From Nocardia veterana NBRC 100344 (GTDB taxonomy: Bacteria > Actinomycetota > Actinomycetes > Mycobacteriales > Mycobacteriaceae), in assembly GCF_000308855.1 (NCBI RefSeq), contig NZ_BAGM01000096.1, positions 1 to 64,000 of the forward strand: DNA of 64,000 bases. The letters run 5' to 3'. Under the pieces are notes generated by a model that was not told the DNA's origin, did no database searches, and saw only the letters and a program-made list of their open reading frames with translations. The first letter of the stretch is position 1, and each line of letters starts with the position of its first letter. The position numbers were made by a program, and so were the translations under genes. Shown in pieces: positions 8,889-17,117 of this stretch.

Positions 8889-9125
8889 TCACCAGACGGC
8901 GTCGGCGCCGGCCCGTTCACCGCTGAGTGACTGGCGCACAAGGGTTTTCGCGGACAGCGCCAGATTGTCGGGCGCGGGCAGCCCGCCGCCGGGGGCCGTG
9001 CCCGGGATCGCGGCGCCGAACGGGCGCCGGTTGCGAAGTTTCCTCGTCCAGACGGCGATCACCGTCGCATACACCGCGATGACGACCAGTGCCACGGAGC
9101 CGATCACCATGAGCAACGCAACCAC
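8889..9125 (-). CDS. Small single-pass membrane protein of unknown function
   Basis: 78 codons from a GTG at 9125. The N-terminal 25 residues form one hydrophobic helix (VALLMVIGSVALVVIAVYATVIAVW) followed by basic KLRNRR, implying an N-out/C-in topology. The tail is Gly/Pro/Ala-rich and polar. No family is recognised. A weak GAGAGG lies about 13 nt upstream, and internal ATG codons are alternative starts. G/C-rich third positions support coding. It sits between the phosphatase operon and the PAS-ANTAR gene with no obvious operon partner. Confidence 0.5.
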   Translation of the reverse strand: MVALLMVIGSVALVVIAVYATVIAVWTRKLRNRRPFGAAIPGTAPGGGLPAPDNLALSAKTLVRQSLSGERAGADAVW

Positions 9126-9251
9126 GAACGATCCGGTCCTCTCGATGTCTGTTCATTCGGATGTCTCGACACAACATGCCCGGAAACCGGCGGGCCAAAC
9201 AGCGGAAGGCGAGACGCGGATCACCTCGGCAGGCCCGCTACCGGGCCGGAC

Positions 9252-9968
9252 GTGGCCGCTGCCCCGACAACGGCGGATACTGAGTCGGTGAGTATCGAAC
9301 AACCGCCCGCCGCCGTCCCGCTCGACCCGGTGGCGAGCGTGCTCGGCGCCGAGCCGTGCGACGGGGTGGGCTGGTTCCGGTTCCGATTCGCCGATCAGAG
9401 CTGGGAGTGGTCCGACGAGGTCGCGCGAATGTACGGCTACACCGCCGACACCGAACCGACCACGGAACTGCTGCTCGCGCACAAGCATCCGGACGATCGC
9501 GCGCGAATGGCGGCGAGTATCAGCACCGCGATGGAGACGGGCGAGCCGATCTGCGGCCGGCATCGCATCATCGATACCGAGGGCGCGGTCCGCGAGATCA
9601 TCGTCGTCGGCGAGCAGCTCGCCGACGACGACGGCAGTGTCATCGGCACCTGCGGGTACTTCGTCGATGTCACCGAGACGATGGCCGAGGAACGCAACGA
9701 GGCCCTGTCGGAGGTACTGCCCGAGGTGATCGAGGCCCGCGCGGTCATCGAGCAGGCCAAGGGCGCGCTCACCCTCGCCTACGGAATCAGCCCGGAACAA
9801 GCGTTCCGCGTGCTGAGCTGGCGCTCGCAGGAGACCAACACCAAACTTCGTGACCTGGCCGTGCAGTTCATGGTGGAGTTTCAGCGCCTGAACGGCCACA
9901 ACACCGCCCTGCGCACCCGGGTCGACCACATCGTGCTGACCGCCCACCGGCTGGTGCCGCGGGGCTGA
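9252..9968 (+). CDS. PAS and ANTAR domain RNA-binding antiterminator-type regulator
   Basis: Up to 238 residues. A PAS-like fold lies at about 38-145 (GVGWFRFRFADQSWEWSDEVARMYGY, HPDDRARM, RHRIIDTEGAVREII, GTCGYFVDVTE). A C-terminal ANTAR domain lies at about 165-220 (IEARAVIEQAKGALTLAYGISPEQAFRVLSWRSQETNTKLRDLA). ANTAR proteins bind tandem RNA hairpins and prevent transcription termination. GTG 9252 gives the longest form; GTG 9288 (VSIEQPP) is equally plausible, since neither has a strong ribosome binding site. It is divergent from the small membrane gene. Its RNA targets are not evident here. Confidence 0.85.
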   Translation: MAAAPTTADTESVSIEQPPAAVPLDPVASVLGAEPCDGVGWFRFRFADQSWEWSDEVARMYGYTADTEPTTELLLAHKHPDDRARMAASISTAMETGEPICGRHRIIDTEGAVREIIVVGEQLADDDGSVIGTCGYFVDVTETMAEERNEALSEVLPEVIEARAVIEQAKGALTLAYGISPEQAFRVLSWRSQETNTKLRDLAVQFMVEFQRLNGHNTALRTRVDHIVLTAHRLVPRG

Positions 9969-10034
9969 CCCGAATTGGGTGTCGCCGGCGGCGGGCGGGA
10001 CGACCGGCACGCGACGGCCGCCTGCCCGCACCCG

Positions 10035-11315
10035 CTACGAGGCCGACCGGGTGGGCGTTTCGCGGCTCGCCGCGGTAGCCATTTCGCGGCTCACGACGAT
10101 TTCGCGAGTCGGGCCGGTGCCGATCGCGGTGGCGTGGGCGTCGATGCGCACCTGCGTGCGGCCGCGGATGGCTCGGTCGCAGCGGGCGGCCAGATCGTGT
10201 CGGTCGGTCCCCGGTTCCTCGATCGGAAGCAGGACGAGTTCGGCGACGACGCCCTTGGCGCGTAGCACCCGGCGGGCGGAGTCGAGGAAGGTGTCCACGC
10301 CCACGAACCCGGGCACCGTCGACGTTTCGCCGGCGCGATCGAGATAGCGCAGGCGGATCGGTTGCACCGGGGTGCCGGTGTCGATCGCGGCCTGGAACAG
10401 TGCCGGGCGCAACCGGCCGTGGGCCCGGCCGCACCAGGTGGTGCCCTCCGGGAACATGCCGACCCGCTCCCCCGCCGCCAGGCGCGCCGACATCGCCGCG
10501 ATCACCTCGGGCAACTGCCGCAACCGTTCCCGGTCGATCGGGATCACCCGCATGAGCCGCGCCAACCGGCCCAGCACGGGCCACGACACCAGGTCACCGC
10601 GCGCTACGAAGCCCATCGGCGAGACCGCCGCCAGCGCCAGGACATCGGCCCACCCGACATGCCCGGCCACCACGAGCAGGCCACGCCCGGAACCGGCCGG
10701 ACCGTTGCCCGCCGGGTGGGAGCGGGCGGCGAGCCGTCCGCCGCTGCCGTTCCGATCGGCAGCCGGGGTACCGGCACCGATCCCAGCGACACCGATCTCA
10801 GCGGCACCGATCTCACCGACGCCGCGTCCTTCGGCACTCGGGCCGGTGCCGCCACGCTCGTCGACCACTCGCAGCGCAATCCCGCAGCACCGCAACAGGA
10901 CTCGCGCGTACCCGCGGTGCAGCCGGGTCCGCCGAGCGCGCGGCGTCACCACGTTGACCACCGGAAACGCCACCAGCAGCCCGAGCACTCCCGCCACTCG
11001 CGCGACACTCCGGACCGCACCCGCGGTATCCGGTGCCGCCACACAGCCGGCCCCGCACGGACTGACCGGCATCCACGCGTGCACTGCCGCCGCCACGACC
11101 GGCTCGACGGAACTCGGCGCGGTCGAGCCGGGCAGCGAAACGTCCCGGGACGCACCGCCATTCGCCTCGGTCGTGGAACGCACGCCCGTCGGCGCGGCCG
11201 CCGACGACGCCATCGCGGTGTGCCGGTGCGCCGGCTCTGCCGCCACCACGTCGGCCGGCCGGGCCGCAGTCGTGGCGAGAGTCGCTGCGCCGCTGCGTAA
11301 GTCGGTTCGCGTCAT
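10035..11315 (-). CDS. 1-acyl-sn-glycerol-3-phosphate acyltransferase (PlsC-like; Rv3026c type)
   Basis: A 426-residue acyltransferase. The PlsC motifs are GHVGWADV (an H-x4-D catalytic pair, about residues 219-225), the FPEGTTWCGR motif (substrate phosphate binding) and VQPIRLRYLD. A hydrophobic segment at about 108-125 probably anchors it to the membrane. About the first 95 residues are Ala/Pro/Ser-rich with no recognised fold, and a Gly-rich insert encoded by a 15-bp tandem repeat precedes the catalytic domain. It overlaps the upstream N-acyltransferase gene by 4 nt. The pair resembles OlsA/OlsB and M. tuberculosis Rv3026c/Rv3027c. The acyl substrate is unproven. Confidence 0.85.
   Translation of the reverse strand: MTRTDLRSGAATLATTAARPADVVAAEPAHRHTAMASSAAAPTGVRSTTEANGGASRDVSLPGSTAPSSVEPVVAAAVHAWMPVSPCGAGCVAAPDTAGAVRSVARVAGVLGLLVAFPVVNVVTPRARRTRLHRGYARVLLRCCGIALRVVDERGGTGPSAEGRGVGEIGAAEIGVAGIGAGTPAADRNGSGGRLAARSHPAGNGPAGSGRGLLVVAGHVGWADVLALAAVSPMGFVARGDLVSWPVLGRLARLMRVIPIDRERLRQLPEVIAAMSARLAAGERVGMFPEGTTWCGRAHGRLRPALFQAAIDTGTPVQPIRLRYLDRAGETSTVPGFVGVDTFLDSARRVLRAKGVVAELVLLPIEEPGTDRHDLAARCDRAIRGRTQVRIDAHATAIGTGPTREIVVSREMATAASRETPTRSAS
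10773..10817. repeat. Three tandem 15-bp units inside the acyltransferase gene
   Basis: Units at 10773-10787, 10788-10802 and 10803-10817 share the core CACCGATC. On the minus strand they encode a Gly/Ile-rich pentapeptide series (GEIGA-AEIGV-AGIGA). The array is in frame and probably length-variable between strains. Confidence 0.75.
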
Positions 11316-12184
11316 CGTGTTCCTCCACCGGTATCGCGAGGCCGGGCCGCCTCGGTCTCCGCAGCCCGGGCGTCCATGGCTCCCGCCGCGCTCTGCAGGC
11401 GTTCCAGGTAGCGGGTGTTGATGGTGTCCAGGCCGAGCAGAGCGACGAAATCGGCGACGCCGAAATCGGGGTCGTGCGCGGGTTCACCGCAGATCTCGGC
11501 GCCCAGGCGCAGATAGCCGCGCAGCAGTGGCGGGAGTTTCGGCCGCGCCGGGCGGGCCAGTTCGTCGAGCCCGCGGCCGTCGACCACGACCGGTCGGTAG
11601 GGGCGCACGCGGCGCTCCGGATCGCCGGCGTGCTTGCTCAACAACAGATCTCGCACCGCGGCGACATTGGCGCCCGGCGGGTCGGCCGGGGTGTCGCGCA
11701 TCGGGACCGAGACGCAGCCCATCACCCAGTCGTATCCGGTGAGCTGGATGTAGTGCAGGATTCCGGCCCACATCAGGGTGAGCACCGAACCGTTGCGATG
11801 CTCGGGAACGACGCACGCCCGGCCCATCTCGACGATCCGGCGACCTTCGGGATCCAACGCCCGCAAATCGAATTCGGTGGCGGTGTAGTACCCGCCCGCC
11901 GCGGCGACCTTGTCCGGTGGCAGCATGCGGTAGCAGCCGACGAATTCGCCGGTCGCCTCGTCCCGGACCAGCAGATGGTCGCAGTGCTCGTCGAATCGGT
12001 CGGCATCGAGTTCCTCGGGGTGGACCGGAATGTCGAAGCCGGGCTCGTTGGCGAAGACCCGGTAGCGCAGACGTTGCGCGGCCAGGCGATGATCGAGATC
12101 GGAGGACACGACCAGGGAGTACTGTGGTGCGGTGGCCCCGGGGCCTGTCGTGCGGGTCGGTGTCAGCACGGACGATGGCGTCAT
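11312..12184 (-). CDS. GNAT-family acyl-ACP/CoA N-acyltransferase (OlsB/Rv3027c type)
   Basis: A 290-residue protein of the hemolysin-like/OlsB acyltransferase group. Family features are LAAQRLRYRVFANEPGFDIP, FDEHCDHLLVRDEATGEFVGCYRMLPP, EFDLRAL, the core IVEMGRACVVPEHRNGSVLTLMWAGILHYI and the GCVSVPMRD segment. These enzymes transfer a 3-hydroxyacyl or acyl chain to an amine in lipid synthesis. ATG 12184 is chosen over the GTG at 12271, which has no ribosome binding site. A 4-nt overlap with the PlsC-like gene implies translational coupling and a shared lipid product. Confidence 0.85.
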   Translation of the reverse strand: MTPSSVLTPTRTTGPGATAPQYSLVVSSDLDHRLAAQRLRYRVFANEPGFDIPVHPEELDADRFDEHCDHLLVRDEATGEFVGCYRMLPPDKVAAAGGYYTATEFDLRALDPEGRRIVEMGRACVVPEHRNGSVLTLMWAGILHYIQLTGYDWVMGCVSVPMRDTPADPPGANVAAVRDLLLSKHAGDPERRVRPYRPVVVDGRGLDELARPARPKLPPLLRGYLRLGAEICGEPAHDPDFGVADFVALLGLDTINTRYLERLQSAAGAMDARAAETEAARPRDTGGGTR

Positions 12185-12280
12185 GCTCTCGATGAAGCCA
12201 GGCGGATTCGGCGATGCGGCGACGCTCGAGTGTCCGGGCGATGCCAGTCCGGTGAACGAGACCCCCGTCACACCGAACGT

Positions 12281-12406
12281 TCACTGTGTCGTTCCCGCGA
12301 GTTGGCCCAACCGCCGCACCGAGGTCCGGACGCGGCGGCCGAGTCGGCGGTTCGCGTTCTCGCGGGCAACACTGCGGGCGCCCACCACGAGCAGCAGGAT
12401 CGCCAC
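12281..12406 (-). CDS. Small putative membrane protein downstream of the MGLP glucosyltransferase (Rv3032A position)
   Basis: A frame of up to 51 codons opens directly after the glucosyltransferase stop (same frame) and ends at TGA 12281-12283. Read from GTG 12406 it gives about 41 residues; a CTG at 12430 would add eight (LGIGPTAA). The product has a hydrophobic helix (VAILLLVVGA) followed by an Arg-rich tail (RSVARENANRRLGRRVRTSVRRLG). M. tuberculosis carries a small gene, Rv3032A, at the equivalent place, as I remember it; homology was not tested. There is no good ribosome binding site, so coupling to the preceding stop would be required. Confidence 0.4.
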   Translation of the reverse strand: MAILLLVVGARSVARENANRRLGRRVRTSVRRLGQLAGTTQ

Positions 12407-12436
12407 CGCCGCGGTCGGGCCGATGCCCAGGCCCCG

Positions 12437-13699
12437 CTACACCGGGTTGTTCGGATCCCGTTCCGGCAGTGGGCGTTCCGTGATCACCGGGCGGCCCAGC
12501 GGATTGCGGACCCGGCGTTTGGCGGCCTGGTAGACCTGAATCGTCTCCGCAGCCACCACATCCCAGGCGAAATCCGCGGTCAACCGCTCGCGGGCGGCGT
12601 AGGCGCGCTCCTGCGCGGCGGCCGGATCGTCGAGGACCGCGACCACCGCCTCGACCAGACCCGTCACATCCGCCGGCGCGAACGAGGCCCCGGTGACGCC
12701 GTCGATGACGAGCTCGCCGAGCCCGCCCGCCGTGGAGGTCACCAGCGGCGTACCGGCGGCCGCGGCCTCCAGCGCGACGATGCCGAACGGTTCGTACCGG
12801 CTCGGCAGCACGATCGCATCGGCGCCGTGCAGCCAACCCAGCAGTTCCGCGTGGTCGAGCCGGCCGGCGAAATTCACCGCGCGCGCCACCCGGTGCACCC
12901 GGGCGCGCTCACGCAACCATTCGAACTGGGTGCCGACGCCGGCGATGGTGAGGGTGGCGCCGGGGTGGGCACGACGGATCCGCGGCAGTGCGGCGATCGC
13001 GTCCTGTACGCCCTTCTCGTATTCGAGCCGCCCCACGTAGAGCAGGCGCGGCGGCCCGGAGCGTGGCGCGCGCTCGCGAAACGTCCACGCGCCCACGTCG
13101 ATTCCGTTGCGAATCACCGTCACCGGCACGAGTTCGGGACCGTAGAGCTTCTCCACCTCGTCCTGCATCGAGGCGGAACAGGTGATCAACGCATCGGATT
13201 CGCGGGCCAGCCACCATTCCACCGAGTGCACCTGCTTGTTCACCCGGCCGGAGACCCAGCCGCTGTGCCGGCCGGCTTCGGTGGCGTGGATCGTCGACAC
13301 CAACGGGACGTCGTAGTGTTCGGCCAGCGCGATCGCCGAATGCGCGACCAGCCAGTCGTGCGCGTGCACGACATCCGGGGTCCAGCCCTCGGCGATGCCG
13401 GGCTTGCTCAACGCGATTCCCGCGCGCACCATCGCATGGCCCATCGCCAGCGTCCAGGCCAGCATGTCCTCGCCGAAATCGAAGGCCGGCGGGTCCTCGG
13501 CGACGGCGACCACCAGCACCCGGTCCTCGATGAAGGTGTGGGTGGGGTGGGTGGAGGCGTCCGTGCCCATCGGGCGGCGAGCCAGCACCACCACCTCGTG
13601 GCCGGCAGCCGCGAGCTCCACGGCCAGGTGATGGACATGCCGACCGAGCCCACCGACGACTACCGGTGGGTACTCCCACGACACCATCAAGATCTTCAT
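12437..13699 (-). CDS. GT4 alpha-1,4-glucosyltransferase for polymethylated glucans (Rv3032-like)
   Basis: A 420-residue GT-B glycosyltransferase. The N-terminal Rossmann half starts MKILMVSWEYPPVVVGGLGRHV (the glycogen-synthase-like GGLGRH loop). The C-terminal half has YVGRLEYEKG and the E-x7-E nucleotide-sugar motif in SRYEPFGIVALEAAAAGTPLV. It closely resembles Rv3032, which elongates the alpha-1,4-glucan backbone of methylglucose lipopolysaccharides and contributes to glycogen. Its ATG overlaps the GH57 stop by 4 nt. It is the third gene of a methyltransferase-GH57-GT4 operon. Confidence 0.9.
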   Translation of the reverse strand: MKILMVSWEYPPVVVGGLGRHVHHLAVELAAAGHEVVVLARRPMGTDASTHPTHTFIEDRVLVVAVAEDPPAFDFGEDMLAWTLAMGHAMVRAGIALSKPGIAEGWTPDVVHAHDWLVAHSAIALAEHYDVPLVSTIHATEAGRHSGWVSGRVNKQVHSVEWWLARESDALITCSASMQDEVEKLYGPELVPVTVIRNGIDVGAWTFRERAPRSGPPRLLYVGRLEYEKGVQDAIAALPRIRRAHPGATLTIAGVGTQFEWLRERARVHRVARAVNFAGRLDHAELLGWLHGADAIVLPSRYEPFGIVALEAAAAGTPLVTSTAGGLGELVIDGVTGASFAPADVTGLVEAVVAVLDDPAAAQERAYAARERLTADFAWDVVAAETIQVYQAAKRRVRNPLGRPVITERPLPERDPNNPV

Positions 13700-15267
13700 G
13701 CCGGTCCTTCTGTTGCTCCCGCCGAGCGGTGACCGACTGCGGGTGAATCCGTAGCCCGTGCGTCGAGTCGTCGCGCATCGAGAGCGGGAAAGAAACCGTC
13801 GGCCGCGTACCATCCTGCCGCCAACAGCCGTGCTTTGGCGAGTTGGCCCGCGGTCACGGCCGCGGCGATCTCGCGCACGGCGTGGGCGTGTTGATGGGCA
13901 CGGTCGCGGGCATAGCCGGCCGCGGAGTCCTTGCTGACCATGAACGCCCAGTCGCTGGAGACGGCCAGAATCGCCTCGCGGAGCAGCTGATCCGCGACCG
14001 GATCGCGCAGCCCGTCGGCCTGGGCGGCCATCTTGTCGAGGGTGTCGAGGGCGGTGCGCACGACCTCCGCGTTGAGCTCGACCAGGTCCTGCACCTGGTC
14101 ACCGGCCCACACCCGCCAATCCTTACCGGAGCCCCACGACGAATCGGCCAGTTCCACCGGCTCGCCCACATACCCCTCCGCCCGCGCATCGGCGAGGGTC
14201 CCGACGGTGACGCCGGCCGCCGGCAGCGCCCGCAACACCTGCTCCAGCCACTGCGGCCCCTCGTGCCACCAGTGGCCGAACAGTTCGGTGTCGAAGGCGG
14301 CCACCACCAGGGCCGGCCGCCCGATCCGCTCGGATTCGTCGATCAGGCGCTGCCGCACCGTCGCGACGAAATCGGCGACGTCCCGTTCGATCGCCGCCGC
14401 GGCGGCAGCGGGATCGTAGGGCGCCTTGTCCGGACCGGCGACCTGCTTGCCCGTGACACGCGCGGGCTTGAGACCGGTCGCATGGTCGTAATGATGGAAG
14501 TCGCGATAGTGCGCCTGCCCGGGATAACCGGATTTCGGCGACCACACCCGGTAGCTCACCTGCAGATCCCGGCCGAACGCGACCACATCGCTGTCCCACA
14601 CCGGGCGGCCGAGGGTGGTGTCACCGCGCAGCGCCGGACCGTCGACCATGAAATGCGTCACACCGGCAGCGGCGTAGCCCTGTTCCATACCGGGAGTGAA
14701 ACCGCATTCCGGCGCCCAGATCCCCGCGGGCCGGCGGCCCCAGCGATGCCGGGCATCGGCCAGGCCCTCCCGCAGCTGGAAATCCCGCAGTCGCGGATCC
14801 AGCAGCGGCTGGAACGGGTGCGCCAGCGGACCGCCCAGCAGTTCGATCGCTTCGGAGTCGATCAGTTCCCGCCACACCGGCGAACCACCGTGGCGCCAGC
14901 GCAGCTCGAAATCGGTGAGCGCCTCGGCCGCCAGCGCGTGCTCGTAACGGCCCAGCTCGCGCTTCCCGGCCAGCGCGGCCTCGTCCGCGCGCATCTGCCA
15001 GTTGCCCAGCCAGTGATGCATGGCCGCCAGCGCGTGCGGATCGTCGAGCTGCGCGGCCAGCACCGGGGTGATACCCAGGCTGAGCAGATGCGAACGCCCT
15101 TCCGCGGCAAGGGTTCTCAGCACCCGCGCCACCGGCAGATAGGACGCCGCCCACGACTGATACAGCCACTCCTCACCGACCGGCCAGCGTCCGTGATGGA
15201 CCAGCCACGGCAGATGGGAGTGCAGGACCAGGGCGAACCGGCCCGGCACCGGCGACGAATCGCTCAC
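13696..15267 (-). CDS. GH57 glucan branching enzyme-like protein with DUF1957 domain (Rv3031-like)
   Basis: A 523-residue protein with the GH57 (beta/alpha)7 domain starting LVLHSHLPWLVHHG. The nucleophile Glu lies in GIWAPECGFTPGMEQGY and the acid/base Asp in AAFDTELFGHWWHEGPQWL. DUF1957 forms the C-terminal helical part (SSWGSGKDWRVWAGDQV..LREAILAVSSDWAFMVSKDSAAGYARDRAHQH). It should form alpha-1,6 branches in glucans; the Rv3031 family acts in MGLP/glycogen assembly. The GTG start overlaps the methyltransferase stop by 4 nt. Confidence 0.9.
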   Translation of the reverse strand: MSDSSPVPGRFALVLHSHLPWLVHHGRWPVGEEWLYQSWAASYLPVARVLRTLAAEGRSHLLSLGITPVLAAQLDDPHALAAMHHWLGNWQMRADEAALAGKRELGRYEHALAAEALTDFELRWRHGGSPVWRELIDSEAIELLGGPLAHPFQPLLDPRLRDFQLREGLADARHRWGRRPAGIWAPECGFTPGMEQGYAAAGVTHFMVDGPALRGDTTLGRPVWDSDVVAFGRDLQVSYRVWSPKSGYPGQAHYRDFHHYDHATGLKPARVTGKQVAGPDKAPYDPAAAAAAIERDVADFVATVRQRLIDESERIGRPALVVAAFDTELFGHWWHEGPQWLEQVLRALPAAGVTVGTLADARAEGYVGEPVELADSSWGSGKDWRVWAGDQVQDLVELNAEVVRTALDTLDKMAAQADGLRDPVADQLLREAILAVSSDWAFMVSKDSAAGYARDRAHQHAHAVREIAAAVTAGQLAKARLLAAGWYAADGFFPALDARRLDARATDSPAVGHRSAGATEGPA

Positions 15268-16079
15268 GGCTTCACCGCGATCGCGACCAGATCGAGGCTG
15301 GCGTCGATCTCCGGATCCCAGGCGGGAACGCCCGAGCCGAGCGCGGGACGCAGCTCGAAGTCGTCGGTGCGCACGCCCGCCACGGCGGCGGTCAGCTCGG
15401 CGGGCCAGGGCTCCCCGGCCAGCGCCCGCTCGATCTGCGCGTCGATGAACGAGCCTCCCCACTGCCGGTCGAGGGCGACCAACGCCGGACCGTGATGAAC
15501 CCCGGCCATCACATCCACCCGGAATCCGGCCTCCACCAGCAACTCCGAGAGTTCGGCGGCGTTCAGCTCGCGAGTGTGGAAGGGGTTCAACGGCGTATCG
15601 CGACCGGGCGAGAAGGTGATCCGGTTCGGCGTGCTGATCAGCAGCTCGCCGCCCGGGCGCAGCACGCGCAGGCATTCGCGCAGGAATTGTCCCTGGTCCC
15701 ACAGATGTTCGATGACCTGGAAGTTCACCACCACATCGACCGAGGCGTCGTCGAGCGGCAGGTCGGCGAGATTGCCCTGGATCATCTCCACCCGGGGATA
15801 GGCCGCCCGCACATGCTCGACGGCACTGGTGTCGTAGTCCAGACCGATCACCTTGGTGGCGACGTCGGCGATCATGTTCGCGCCGTATCCCTCACCGGAG
15901 CCGGCCTCCAGAACCGTTGCCCCGGCACACCGTTCGAGCAGGCGGGCATAGACGATCTCGTGGCGGCGGAACCAGTAGTTCTCCTCCGCGATACCCGGCA
16001 CGGTCCGTTCGCCGGTCAACGGCAGCGATTCGACCCCGGCAGACTCCCCGTTCACCGGGGAGACGACAGCCTCACTCAT
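15264..16079 (-). CDS. SAM-dependent methyltransferase of the MGLP cluster (Rv3030-like)
   Basis: A class I methyltransferase of about 271 residues. Motif I is VLEAGSGEGYGANM, followed by VIGLDYDTSAVEHV and the acidic segment VNFQVIEHLWDQGQFLRECLRVLRPGGELLISTPNRITFSPG. The last stretch is nearly identical to what I recall of M. tuberculosis Rv3030, considered to methylate sugar units of methylglucose lipopolysaccharides. The start is uncertain: ATG 16079 is taken, but ATG codons at 16130 and 16142 are in frame. It is first in its operon and divergent from etfB across a palindrome. Confidence 0.88.
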   Translation of the reverse strand: MSEAVVSPVNGESAGVESLPLTGERTVPGIAEENYWFRRHEIVYARLLERCAGATVLEAGSGEGYGANMIADVATKVIGLDYDTSAVEHVRAAYPRVEMIQGNLADLPLDDASVDVVVNFQVIEHLWDQGQFLRECLRVLRPGGELLISTPNRITFSPGRDTPLNPFHTRELNAAELSELLVEAGFRVDVMAGVHHGPALVALDRQWGGSFIDAQIERALAGEPWPAELTAAVAGVRTDDFELRPALGSGVPAWDPEIDASLDLVAIAVKP

Positions 16080-16146
16080 TGGATCGACGTTAGCGGTTGC
16101 CTGTATCACACCCGCGCTCGGACCGGCCATGGAGAACATCACACCC

Positions 16147-16168
16147 TAAGTTACCCGTGGGTAACTTA
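16147..16168. promoter_or_regulatory. Perfect 10-bp-arm inverted repeat between the methyltransferase and etfB genes
   Basis: TAAGTTACCC (16147-16156) and GGGTAACTTA (16159-16168) are exact inverse complements separated by GT. A further half-site-like TAGGGTAA follows at 16173-16180. The dyad sits in the divergent promoter region, 121 bp before etfB. Its size and symmetry suit a TetR-family dimer or pair of dimers. No regulator gene adjoins it, so the binding protein is unknown. Confidence 0.6.
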
Positions 16169-16289
16169 ATCTAGGGTAATCTCCCGGACGGAGCTTTAGA
16201 TGTGACGGAGCTTTTCACGTGGACGTACGGCCACCCGATCGTGCGACCCCACCTCACGTGCCACCAGAACAGGAGGTCGACGAAGACCA

Positions 16290-17075
16290 ATGCCGAACAT
16301 CGTCGTACTGATCAAGCAGGTTCCCGACACCTGGTCCGAGCGCAAGCTCAGCGATGGTGACTACACCCTCGACCGGGAGGCCGCCGACGCGATCCTGGAC
16401 GAGATCAACGAGCGTGCCGTCGAAGAGGCCCTGCTGATCAAGGAAGCCCAGGGCGGCGAGGTCACCGTGCTCGCCATGGGACCCGAGCGCGCCACCGAGG
16501 CGATCCGCAAGGCGCTGTCCATGGGCGCCGACAAGGCCATCCACGTCAAGGACGACGCGATCCACGGCTCCGATGCCGTGCAGACCGCGTGGGTGCTCGC
16601 CGGTGCGCTGGGCCAGATCGAAGGCATCGAACTCGTCATCGCCGGTAACGAGGCCACCGACGGTCGCGCGGGTGCCGTGCCGGCCATCATCGCCGAGTAC
16701 CTGGGCATCCCCCAGCTGACCCACCTGCGCAAGCTGACCGTCGACGGCGACAAGATCACCGGCGAGCGCGAGACCGACGAGGGCGTGTTCAAGCTCGAGG
16801 CGAACCTGCCCGCCATCGTCTCGGTCACCGAGAAGATCAACGAGCCCCGCTTCCCCTCCTTCAAGGGCATCATGGCCGCGAAGAAGAAGGAAGTGCAGAC
16901 GTTCACCCTGGCCGACCTGGGCATCGACCCGTCGACGGTCGGTGTGGCGAACGCGGGCACCGCGGTCACCGGTGTCACCCCGAAGCCGCCGCGCACCGCG
17001 GGCGAGAAGGTCGTCGACGAGGGCGAGGGCGGCAACCAGGTCGCGCAGTACCTCATCGGCCAGAAGATCATCTGA
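16290..17075 (+). CDS. etfB: Electron transfer flavoprotein beta subunit
   Basis: 261 residues, the usual EtfB length. It starts MPNIVVLIKQVPDTWSERKL with TLDREAADAILDEINERAVEEAL. It carries the AMP-binding/recognition parts VLAMGPERATEAIRKALSMGADKAIHV, the loop ELVIAGNEATDGRAGAVP and the ETF-beta signature ETDEGVFKLEANLPAIVSV. With EtfA it accepts electrons from acyl-CoA dehydrogenases and passes them to ETF:quinone oxidoreductase. ATG 16290 is preceded by AGGAGG about 13 nt upstream. It is co-transcribed with etfA 42 bp downstream. Confidence 0.96.
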   Translation: MPNIVVLIKQVPDTWSERKLSDGDYTLDREAADAILDEINERAVEEALLIKEAQGGEVTVLAMGPERATEAIRKALSMGADKAIHVKDDAIHGSDAVQTAWVLAGALGQIEGIELVIAGNEATDGRAGAVPAIIAEYLGIPQLTHLRKLTVDGDKITGERETDEGVFKLEANLPAIVSVTEKINEPRFPSFKGIMAAKKKEVQTFTLADLGIDPSTVGVANAGTAVTGVTPKPPRTAGEKVVDEGEGGNQVAQYLIGQKII

Positions 17076-17117
17076 TCCCGCCGAGCGCATTCACCACAGA
17101 CTTCAGGAGAGATACAC

